Part shown: positions 34,746 through 42,281 of the stretch, piece after piece
Layout: each line of letters begins with the position of its first letter
Position numbering within the stretch: position 1 is the stretch's first letter
NCBI GenBank assembly: GCA_963802095.1
Contig: CAWDHI010000007.1
Location: forward strand, 434,001 to 498,000
Source of the DNA: CAVVEQ01 sp963802095
GTDB taxonomy: Bacteria; Chloroflexota; Anaerolineae; Anaerolineales; Anaerolineaceae
Direction of reading: 5' to 3'
Length of the DNA stretch: 64,000 bases
Position numbers and translations under genes: made by a program
Notes under the pieces: model-generated
What the model saw: the letters and a program-made list of their open reading frames with translations, nothing else
Told to the model about the DNA's origin: nothing
The model's database searches: none

Positions 34746-36527
34746 ATGGCCGAGAGCACAGGAAAGATCATTGAACTGCCGGCGAATATTGTTGTTCGCG
34801 ATCTGGCAACTGAACTGGGGGTTAGCTCGATCCAGATAATCAAGGTTCTGATGGCAAACGGGGTGATGGCAAACATAAACCAGTTGGTCGACTTTGAAAC
34901 CGCTGCCGTTGTGGCATCCGAGCTGGGTTTCGAAGCCAAAATAAAAGATACCGAGGTTGAAAAGTTGGTCGAAGAGGGCGAGATCCCCGAATGGCGCAAA
35001 AAGATTTTGAATGAAGATCCATCCAAACTGGTCAACCGGCCACCTGTCGTGACCATCCTCGGACACGTGGACCATGGAAAGACAACGCTGTTGGATGCCA
35101 TCCGCCACACCGACGTGGCTGGAGGTGAAGCTGGCGGGATCACCCAGCATATTGGGGCCTACCAGGTGGAACATAAAGGCAGGACGATCACCTTCCTTGA
35201 TACACCCGGGCACGCGGCGTTCACAGCCATGCGCGCCCGAGGAGCACAGGGGGCGGATATTGTCATCCTGGTTGTGGCAGCAGATGACGGCGTGATGCCC
35301 CAGACGAAAGAAGCCATCGCACACGCCAAAGCTGCCCAGGTTCCGATCATCGTTGCCCTTAATAAGATCGATAAAAACAATGCCAACCCGGATTTCGTCA
35401 AACACCAACTTGCCGATAACGGGCTGCAGCCGGACGAGTGGGAAGGCGATACGATGGTCGTCCCAGTATCGGCTAAACAACGCCTTGGCCTGGAAGATCT
35501 GCTTGAAGCGATTCTTCTTATAGCCGATAACATGGAAATAAAAGCCAATCCGCAGGGAATTGTCGTCGGAACCGTCATCGAAGCGGAAATGGATAAAGCC
35601 AAAGGGGTAGTATCCACCTTCCTGGTGCAGAATGGTACGCTCCAGATGGGAGATGCAGTCGTCGCGGGAACATCGCACGGAAAACTGCGGTCGATGCTCG
35701 ATCATCGCGGCAAAGCCACCCATAAGGCAGGGCCTTCCACCCCGGTTCGCGTCATGGGTTTGAGCGAAGTCCCGGCTGCTGGAGATATCTTTAGCGTTTT
35801 CACTTCCGACAAGGAAGCCAGAGCTGCGGCGGATGAAAATCGGGCTAAATTAAAAGAAGCTCCCGAGCAGGCTCCCAAAACAACCCTGGAAGATATCTTT
35901 GATAAATTCAAGGCTGGCGAAGTTAGAGAGCTGCGCCTGATCGTCAAGGCTGATGTGCAAGGATCTTTGGAACCGATCATTAATTCGCTGGAGGATCTAA
36001 ACTGCGAAGAGATCAAGATTAATATCCTGCACAGCGGCACGGGAGAGATTACCGAAACCGATGTCAATCTCGCAGAAGCCTCCACGGCGATCATCATTGG
36101 CTTCAATGTATCCGCCGATCCTGCCATTCAGCGGTTGGCGGATTCCAAAGGTGTTTCCATCCGCAAGTACGAGATCATCTACCGTTTGATCGAGGATGTG
36201 GATAAAGCCCTTAAAGGCATGCTTGCTCCTGAATTCAATGAAATAATCACCGGAACCGCGCAGGTACTGGTGGTGTTTCATATCTCAAAGCTGGGAAATA
36301 TCGCCGGCTGCAAGGTTCTGAAGGGTGAGATCCGCCGTAACGGTAAAATACGGGTTAAACGGGGCGATAACATCCTCCACGAAAACGAAGTATCCTCCCT
36401 GAAGCATGAGAAGGATGATGTCCGCGACGTTCGTCAGGGTTTCGAGTGCGGAATCGGGGTTCGAAATTTCGACAACTTCGAGGCTGGAGATATGCTTGAG
36501 TGCTTTGTAATGGAAAAGGTCGGGTAA
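34746..36527 (+). CDS. infB: Translation initiation factor IF-2
   Basis: 593 residues, a short IF-2 lacking the long N-terminal repeats of proteobacteria. It starts with an IF2-N domain (residues about 10-60), then the GTPase with GHVDHGKTT, DTPGH and NKID. Domains II, III and IV follow, the last ending GFECGIGVRNFDNFEAGDMLECF. It delivers fMet-tRNA to the 30S subunit and promotes subunit joining. A GGAGGTGA site lies just before the ATG. Confidence 0.96.
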   Translation: MAESTGKIIELPANIVVRDLATELGVSSIQIIKVLMANGVMANINQLVDFETAAVVASELGFEAKIKDTEVEKLVEEGEIPEWRKKILNEDPSKLVNRPPVVTILGHVDHGKTTLLDAIRHTDVAGGEAGGITQHIGAYQVEHKGRTITFLDTPGHAAFTAMRARGAQGADIVILVVAADDGVMPQTKEAIAHAKAAQVPIIVALNKIDKNNANPDFVKHQLADNGLQPDEWEGDTMVVPVSAKQRLGLEDLLEAILLIADNMEIKANPQGIVVGTVIEAEMDKAKGVVSTFLVQNGTLQMGDAVVAGTSHGKLRSMLDHRGKATHKAGPSTPVRVMGLSEVPAAGDIFSVFTSDKEARAAADENRAKLKEAPEQAPKTTLEDIFDKFKAGEVRELRLIVKADVQGSLEPIINSLEDLNCEEIKINILHSGTGEITETDVNLAEASTAIIIGFNVSADPAIQRLADSKGVSIRKYEIIYRLIEDVDKALKGMLAPEFNEIITGTAQVLVVFHISKLGNIAGCKVLKGEIRRNGKIRVKRGDNILHENEVSSLKHEKDDVRDVRQGFECGIGVRNFDNFEAGDMLECFVMEKVG

Positions 36528-36555
36528 TTCACCCTGGCGGGAAGGAAGTTGACAA

Positions 36556-36951
36556 ATGCCCTCACAGGTTAGAATCCAACGCATCTCCGACCGAATGCAG
36601 CAGGACTTCTCCGAAATGCTGGTCGGGAACCGCATCCATGATCCGCGGTTGAGCGGAATATTTGTCACAGATGTGATCGTCGACCGGGAGTTATCCTATG
36701 CCGATATCTATGTCTCCGCGATCGAGGGCAGCGTCCGCTCGAAGGAAGTGCTGGCAGGATTGGAAAGCGCTTCTGGTTTTATCCGGCGCGAGCTTGCTGC
36801 GCAGATAAAATTGCGAGTGTTTCCCAAATTAAGGTTCCACTGGGATATTACTCCTGAGAATGCAGATAAGATCGAACGTATCTTTGCTGATATTCGCAGC
36901 GAACAGAAGTCATCCACCAAAAAAGGAAAGAATGTCAAACCCGCTAAATAG
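36556..36951 (+). CDS. rbfA: Ribosome-binding factor A
   Basis: 131 residues with a KH-like fold. RISDRMQQDFSEML at the start, VTDVIVDRELSYADIYVS, and LRVFPKLRFHWD are typical RbfA blocks. It assists 16S rRNA 5'-end maturation and 30S assembly. The C-terminus is Lys-rich. It lies in the conserved nusA-infB-rbfA order and its last 20 bases overlap the next gene. Confidence 0.93.
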   Translation: MPSQVRIQRISDRMQQDFSEMLVGNRIHDPRLSGIFVTDVIVDRELSYADIYVSAIEGSVRSKEVLAGLESASGFIRRELAAQIKLRVFPKLRFHWDITPENADKIERIFADIRSEQKSSTKKGKNVKPAK

Positions 36952-37918
36952 CCAGCTCAAAGATGCTTTTGCCAACTCCCACAAGGTGGTTCTACTTTCC
37001 CATATCCGCCCGGATGGAGATTCGATCGGTGCAATGTTGGGTCTGGCTTTTGCATTGGAAGCTGCGGGAAAAACGGTTCAACGATTGAATGCGGATGGGG
37101 TTCCTTCCGTTTTTCGGCACCTGCCAGGTGCAGATAAGATCCGCAAGAAGCTGGATGGTGATTTCGACCTGGTAGTCAGCCTGGATTGCTCCGACCTGTT
37201 ACGAATTGGGGGCATCCTCGGAGAAACCCAGATCGATATCAACATCGACCATCACATCACCAACCCTCATTTTGCCCGGATCAACTATGTTGATCCCGAA
37301 GCGGTGGCCACTTCAGCCATCCTGGCGGAGCACCTGGGGGATTGGGGGTTGCAGATTAATCAGAATGCGGCCATCACTTTGCTCAGCGGTATCGTCAGCG
37401 ATACCATTGGCTTCCGGACCCCCAATGTCACCCCCCACACATTGCGGATGGCAGCGGACCTGATGGAAAACGGGATAAACCTTTCGGATATTTATTCCCG
37501 CGCTCTCGTCAGACGCCCGGTTGAAGCCGCGCGTTATTGGGGACGCGGGTTGACCGCCCTCAACCAGGAAGGCCGAATGGTTTGGTCTGCTCTCACGCTT
37601 AAAGATCGCAGCGAGGTGGGTTACCCGGGAAATGACGATGCAGACCTCAACAATGTGATTTCCAACCTGGATGGGATCGATGTATCCGTTCTTTTTGTGG
37701 AACAACGAGCAGATCACTGGAAGATCAGCTGGCGGGCACAGCAGGGGATAGATGTGGCTACCCTCGCGCAGTCCTTTGGTGGAGGGGGGCACCCCCCGGC
37801 AGCAGGCGCGGAGATGGATGGAAGTTTTGAAGAGGTGACTTCAAAAGTAATACCAGCTACCCGTGCGTTACTGGAAAAAGTCATTGATAATGAACGGGCA
37901 AAATCCGAAACTAGGTAA
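36932..37918 (+). CDS. DHH-family phosphoesterase (NrnA-like)
   Basis: 328 residues. Motif I SHIRPDGDSIGA, motif III NIDHHITN (the DHH triad) and the C-terminal DHHA1 nucleotide/RNA-binding GGGGHPPAAG are present. Such enzymes degrade short oligoribonucleotides (nanoRNA), pAp or cyclic-di-AMP-derived pApA. The start at 36932 has an AAAGGAAAG site and overlaps rbfA. The window also encodes two cyclic-di-AMP-receptor-like proteins (49931-50543), so a link to that nucleotide is possible but not shown. Confidence 0.9.
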   Translation: MSNPLNSQLKDAFANSHKVVLLSHIRPDGDSIGAMLGLAFALEAAGKTVQRLNADGVPSVFRHLPGADKIRKKLDGDFDLVVSLDCSDLLRIGGILGETQIDINIDHHITNPHFARINYVDPEAVATSAILAEHLGDWGLQINQNAAITLLSGIVSDTIGFRTPNVTPHTLRMAADLMENGINLSDIYSRALVRRPVEAARYWGRGLTALNQEGRMVWSALTLKDRSEVGYPGNDDADLNNVISNLDGIDVSVLFVEQRADHWKISWRAQQGIDVATLAQSFGGGGHPPAAGAEMDGSFEEVTSKVIPATRALLEKVIDNERAKSETR

Positions 37919-37947
37919 GAATATTTACGAAATTTGGAGCGGGAACT

Positions 37948-38856
37948 ATGGAAAAATCCAAATATGATGTGAACAGTGCCATCTCTGGAGTTCTGGTGGT
38001 GGATAAACCAGTGGGGTTAACCTCTCACGATGTCGTGGAGATTGTCCGCAAGGGAACCAATATCCGCAGGGCTGGCCACACCGGTACCCTCGACCCGCGG
38101 GCTTCCGGTGTTCTGGTAGTGTTGATCGGGCCAGCAGTAAGATTGAGCGAATATGTTTCCGCATCTGATAAACGTTACCAGGCGATCATTCGGCTGGGAA
38201 CGGTCACCGATACTTACGATGGTGATGGCAAGGTTCTCAGTTCTTCCGAGGTAGATATCACGGAGGAGCAATTTCAAAATGAGCTGCAGAAATTCGTGGG
38301 TGAGATCGAGCAGGTACCGCCTCCATATTCGGCAGTGAAGGTTCACGGGCGGAAAGCCTATGAAATGGCGCGGGAAGGCGAAGAAGTGGACCTTGCTCCG
38401 CGCAAGATCAAGGTCTACAGCCTTGAACTATTGGAATGGACTCCCCCGGATGCTGTCGTGGATGTCTATTGCTCATCTGGCACTTATGTTCGCTCCCTGG
38501 CACACGACCTGGGAAATAACCTGGGATGCGGCGCAAATCTCACCGGCCTGCGCCGGACCAAGAGCGGGCGCTTTACGCTGCGCGAGGCTGTTCCCTTGCG
38601 CAAGCTACGAGATTCCTTCGCAGATGGTACCTGGTATCAGGATTTGATCCCCGCTGCGGAAGCACTCTCCGACTGGCAATCGATCGAATTGACCAATGAC
38701 CAGGTTGATGCCATCCGGCACGGGCACCGCATCCCGGGGGACTCTTCTCTGGGAGCAATGGTGCGGGGTATCAGCGAGGCGGGCGAACTGGTGGCTCTTC
38801 TGGAATTTGACCCGGCTGCGAACGAATGGCAGCCGAAGAAGGTGTTCTTTTCCTAG
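37948..38856 (+). CDS. truB: tRNA pseudouridine-55 synthase
   Basis: 302 residues. The N-terminal VVDKPVGLTSHDVV and the catalytic-Asp motif GHTGTLDPRASGVLVV are clear, as are PPPYSAVKVHGRKAYEMAREGE and the C-terminal PUA-like part. It isomerises U55 in the T-loop of elongator tRNAs. It directly precedes ribF, the usual order in bacterial rbfA-truB-ribF operons. Confidence 0.95.
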   Translation: MEKSKYDVNSAISGVLVVDKPVGLTSHDVVEIVRKGTNIRRAGHTGTLDPRASGVLVVLIGPAVRLSEYVSASDKRYQAIIRLGTVTDTYDGDGKVLSSSEVDITEEQFQNELQKFVGEIEQVPPPYSAVKVHGRKAYEMAREGEEVDLAPRKIKVYSLELLEWTPPDAVVDVYCSSGTYVRSLAHDLGNNLGCGANLTGLRRTKSGRFTLREAVPLRKLRDSFADGTWYQDLIPAAEALSDWQSIELTNDQVDAIRHGHRIPGDSSLGAMVRGISEAGELVALLEFDPAANEWQPKKVFFS

Positions 38857-38871
38857 GGGCCAGATACAGCC

Positions 38872-39786
38872 ATGCTTCAGGGATGGGACTTACGCGATGC
38901 CCGGGTGACCATCGGCTCCTTTGATGGGGTTCACCGCGGGCATCAGCTTATCATTCGCCGACTGGTGGAATCCGCCAGGAAGGCAGGGGCACCAGCGGTG
39001 GTGATCACCTTTTACCCGCATCCGGCGGTCGTCCTGGGGAAAAAGGTGAACCACTACTATCTCTCTCATCCCGCGGAACGTGAAGAGATGCTTAAAGATC
39101 TGGGGGTTGATGAAGTCATCACCCTGGCTTTTTCCCGCGAGCTGGCTGCGCTATCCCCTGAGGAGTTCCTGACTCCTCTAAAAGTTCACCTGGGAATAAA
39201 GGAATTGTGGGTGGGTTATGATTTCGCGCTTGGCCGGAATCGGGCGGGGAATACCCAACGGCTTTCAGAGTTGGGGGAAGATTTCGGTTATGAGTTGAAA
39301 TTACTCGATCCCTTTCAACAGGATGAAAGGGTGGTTTCCTCAAGCTTGATCCGTGATCGCCTTGCAAATGGGGAGATGGAAGCGGCAAACAACATGTTGG
39401 GGCGTACCTATTCCCTAACAGGTTCCGTAGTCGTCGGAGATGGACGCGGAAGGCAGATCGGTTTTCCGACCGCGAACCTCTCTTTCTGGGAGGAAAAACT
39501 TGTTCCGCGAAACGGTATTTATGCCGGATGGGCATGGGTGGAGGGTCGCCGGTATGGCACAGCCATCAATATTGGTCTGCGCCCCACCTTCGGGGATGAT
39601 CTGCTTCATCCGCGGGTGGAACCTTTTATCCTGGATTTTGACCGGGATATTTACGGGGAGGAGATTCGCGTGGAATTCGTGAAATTCCTGCGCCCGGAAG
39701 CTCGTTTTGATTCCATCGATGAGCTTACAGCGCAGATCTTCAAAGATGTGGAAAACACGAGGGAGGTGTTGACCAATGCCGCCTGA
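38872..39786 (+). CDS. ribF: Bifunctional riboflavin kinase / FAD synthetase
   Basis: 304 residues. The N-terminal FAD synthetase domain has GSFDGVHRGHQ (nucleotidyltransferase HxGH-like site). The C-terminal riboflavin kinase domain has GRGRQIGFPTANL and YAGWAWV. It makes FMN and then FAD. The stop overlaps by 11 bases the start of a flavin-dependent thymidylate-synthase-like gene, so cofactor synthesis and a likely flavoenzyme are translationally coupled. Confidence 0.94.
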   Translation: MLQGWDLRDARVTIGSFDGVHRGHQLIIRRLVESARKAGAPAVVITFYPHPAVVLGKKVNHYYLSHPAEREEMLKDLGVDEVITLAFSRELAALSPEEFLTPLKVHLGIKELWVGYDFALGRNRAGNTQRLSELGEDFGYELKLLDPFQQDERVVSSSLIRDRLANGEMEAANNMLGRTYSLTGSVVVGDGRGRQIGFPTANLSFWEEKLVPRNGIYAGWAWVEGRRYGTAINIGLRPTFGDDLLHPRVEPFILDFDRDIYGEEIRVEFVKFLRPEARFDSIDELTAQIFKDVENTREVLTNAA

Positions 39787-41191
39787 GAGACAGGTTTACC
39801 TGCTGGATCCCCAAAAATACACACCGGAAGTGATCGCGGTGGCGTTCGCGAAGACATCCCGTTCCCCCGAAACATTTCAGCAGATAGCTGATGAGCTCAC
39901 CGATGAAAAAAGCGCCCAGTTCCATGAAAAATGGGTGGTGGGGTATGGACATTCCTCGGTTGCAGAACACGCAGTTTTACACATCGCCGCGGAGAATATT
40001 TCCCGTCTGGCTGTAGAGTGCCTGGAATCCAACCGCCTGGCTTCATATACTGAAAAATCCACCCGCTACCAAAAGTGGGATCCGGAAAACTTTCATATCC
40101 CTGAGGAGCTGAAAGGGCACACCCTTCTGGATGTTTATATGGATACATGCCGGCTTCTCTTTAAGACATATGAAGCTGCGATGGAAAAAGTGAGCCTGCT
40201 GGCAGAGAAGGAAGAACCAAGAAAGGAAGACGAACCGGAAACCGTTCACCAGAACCGCATCCGTGCCCGCAGCGCAGACGTCTGCCGTTTTCTTCTACCT
40301 GCATCCTCCCTGGCCAATGTGGGCATGACCATCAATGCGAGGGCGTTGGAGCATGCATTGAGGAAAATGCTTTCGCACCCGCTGGCTGAAGTGCGCTCGC
40401 TGGGAATTGAGATCAAAGCCACCGCACAAGCCGAGGTTCCGACCCTAGTGAAATACACCGATGCAGACCCATCTCTTCAGGAGCTGGAAAGACTGTTTGA
40501 ATCGGATGAATCCGCATCCGTTGGTTCGGACGGGGATTGGTGCCAGCTGATCCGCCACGACAAGGATGCGGAGGAAAGGATCCTGGCAGCGGCATTTTTC
40601 CGTCATGGGAATCTCACCTGGATGGGAGCGCAGCAAAGGGTGAAAGGTCTTACCGGGGCGCAAAAGGATACACTGCTCGAGCGCATTTTCGCCTGCCGCG
40701 GCCGGCGCCAATCGCTTCCGCGCGAGGTGGAATACTCGGGCTACGCCTTTGAACTGATTCTTGACCAGGGTGCTTATTTTGAGCTTAAACGTCACCGCAT
40801 GATGACCCAGACCCCCCAACGGCTCGATACAACCCTTGGATATACAGTCCCCCGCTGGATAAGCGAAGCGGGATTGGAAACTGAATACCGGACGGCGATG
40901 GAGACTGCCGCACGGGCTTTTTCAGAGATCCAGGCTGTGTTTCCGAAGGTTGCGCCGTACGTTGTGCCGAATGGTTACCGCCGCAGGTTGCTGCTCGAAT
41001 TCAATCTGCGCAGCGGAATGCAAATGCTGACTTTGCGCAGCGCCCCCAATGCACATTTTTCCATTCGCCGGGTTGCCAGGCGAATGATCGAAGAGATCAA
41101 CCAGGTGCAGCCTCGCCTGGGAAGGTATTTTCCGGTCGATAGCAGTGAAACCTGGCGCTCCATTGAGAAAGCATTTTTTACCGAAGCATAA
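39776..41191 (+). CDS. Two-domain ThyX-like protein with split signature motifs
   Basis: 471 residues, about twice the size of ThyX, apparently two ThyX-fold halves. The first half has NRLASYTEKSTRYQKW, like the canonical RHRxxSxNExSxRY but with Arg-His replaced by Ser-Asn and the Asn by Thr. The second half has KRHRMMTQTPQRLDTTLGY: the RHR is kept but the following Ser and Asn-Glu are changed. No half has a complete motif. It may be a thymidylate synthase with composite sites or a divergent flavoprotein. It overlaps ribF. Family members in Anaerolineae are usually labelled FAD-dependent thymidylate synthase. Confidence 0.75.
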   Translation: MPPERQVYLLDPQKYTPEVIAVAFAKTSRSPETFQQIADELTDEKSAQFHEKWVVGYGHSSVAEHAVLHIAAENISRLAVECLESNRLASYTEKSTRYQKWDPENFHIPEELKGHTLLDVYMDTCRLLFKTYEAAMEKVSLLAEKEEPRKEDEPETVHQNRIRARSADVCRFLLPASSLANVGMTINARALEHALRKMLSHPLAEVRSLGIEIKATAQAEVPTLVKYTDADPSLQELERLFESDESASVGSDGDWCQLIRHDKDAEERILAAAFFRHGNLTWMGAQQRVKGLTGAQKDTLLERIFACRGRRQSLPREVEYSGYAFELILDQGAYFELKRHRMMTQTPQRLDTTLGYTVPRWISEAGLETEYRTAMETAARAFSEIQAVFPKVAPYVVPNGYRRRLLLEFNLRSGMQMLTLRSAPNAHFSIRRVARRMIEEINQVQPRLGRYFPVDSSETWRSIEKAFFTEA

Positions 41192-41200
41192 GGTCCAAAA

Positions 41201-42199
41201 ATGAATCCATTCTGGAATTCAACTGAACATCGCTTGAGGTCGCTTCTGCGCATCGGGTTGCAGCTCCTGCTTTTCCTGCTTTTTGCGCTGGGCTTGGTTT
41301 TCGTTATGAGCGACCTGATCATGCCTTTGCTCCCGGTAGATTCTACTCTCCTGGTGATACGGGTCAGAAATAATTTTCTTCTAGGCGAACTAACCAGCCC
41401 CTTGATTGCGCTTGGAGCGACCTTGCTGAGCATGTTCCTGGCTGCGCGGTATTTGGATCGCCGTCCTTTCCGGGATTATGGTTTTCACCGCAAGAGCGGT
41501 TGGTGGCGTGATTTCTTTCTCGGTTTGGGGCTCGGTGCACTTCTAATTTCTTTGATCTTCCTGGTTGAAATGAGCCAGGGGTGGTTGCGGATCACCGGAT
41601 TCCTCACCTCGCGGGAAGGAATTCCGTTTTGGTTGGGTTTTGGAGTAGACCTGGTAACATTCATTTGCGTTGGCATATACGAAGAGATGCTAATGCGCGG
41701 CTATATCCTGCGGAACCTTTCGGAAGGACTGAACCTGCGCTGGATCAAGCCAATCACCGCGATTATCCTTTCCACCTTCGTTACCTCGGTCCTTTTCAGC
41801 GTGCTGCATCTCGTCAATCCCGGCGCGAACATGATGAGTTTTCTGAATATATTTTTAGCCGGCGCTTTTTTGAGCCTCGGCTTCATTCTCACCGGCGAGC
41901 TTGCGATCCCGATCGGGTTGCATATCGCCTGGAACTTTTTCCAGGGAGCGGTCTTTGGTTTTCCAGTCAGCGGTGTTGCTAGCATCAATCCGCTTATCTC
42001 GACCGAGCAGGTCAACAATGGCTGGATGACTGGCGGCTATTTTGGCCCAGAAGCAGGGGGTATCGGTATCCTGGCCATGCTGCTGGGGACAGGATTGATC
42101 CTGGCCTGGGTTAAGAAGACGAAAGGCAGATTGAACATTCATGAAAACCTGGCGATATATGTCCGCCGGGGTGAACCTGAGATTAAAGACGTACCTTAG
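41201..42199 (+). CDS. CPBP-family intramembrane protease (Abi/CAAX-like)
   Basis: 332 residues, about eight helices. Motif 1 is EEMLMRGYILRNL (EExxxR), motif 2 FSVLHLVNPG and motif 3 HIAWNFFQGAVFG (HxxxN/B). These are the glutamate-based active-site residues of the family. It starts nine bases after the ThyX-like gene, so it closes the nusA-ribF-thyX run, and a terminator follows at 42225. Bacterial members have roles in bacteriocin immunity or protein sorting; the substrate here is unknown. Confidence 0.88.
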   Translation: MNPFWNSTEHRLRSLLRIGLQLLLFLLFALGLVFVMSDLIMPLLPVDSTLLVIRVRNNFLLGELTSPLIALGATLLSMFLAARYLDRRPFRDYGFHRKSGWWRDFFLGLGLGALLISLIFLVEMSQGWLRITGFLTSREGIPFWLGFGVDLVTFICVGIYEEMLMRGYILRNLSEGLNLRWIKPITAIILSTFVTSVLFSVLHLVNPGANMMSFLNIFLAGAFLSLGFILTGELAIPIGLHIAWNFFQGAVFGFPVSGVASINPLISTEQVNNGWMTGGYFGPEAGGIGILAMLLGTGLILAWVKKTKGRLNIHENLAIYVRRGEPEIKDVP

Positions 42200-42224
42200 A
42201 CTGAAATCGATTCGTAGCACTTCA

Positions 42225-42254
42225 CTCCTTCCAGCGGAAGGGGCTTTTCTTTTA
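42225..42254 (+). terminator. Intrinsic terminator after the CPBP gene
   Basis: CTCCTTCC (42225-42232), loop AGC, GGAAGGGG (42236-42243), then CTTTTCTTTT. An eight-pair stem with one G-U and a T-rich tail. Confidence 0.7.
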
Positions 42255-42267
42255 ATGCACAGTTCAC

Positions 42268-42273
42268 TATACT
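42268..42273 (+). promoter_or_regulatory. -10 box TATACT eight bases before an ATG (leaderless type)
   Basis: TATACT followed by GTTTTTAC and ATG at 42282. A T-rich -35 region (TTTTCT, 42245-42250) is spaced 17 bases away. It drives the methylase-like gene. Confidence 0.45.
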
Positions 42274-42281
42274 GTTTTTAC

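Noticed and set aside
34581..35723. 380-codon frame antisense to infB
   Set aside because: Shadow of a highly conserved gene.
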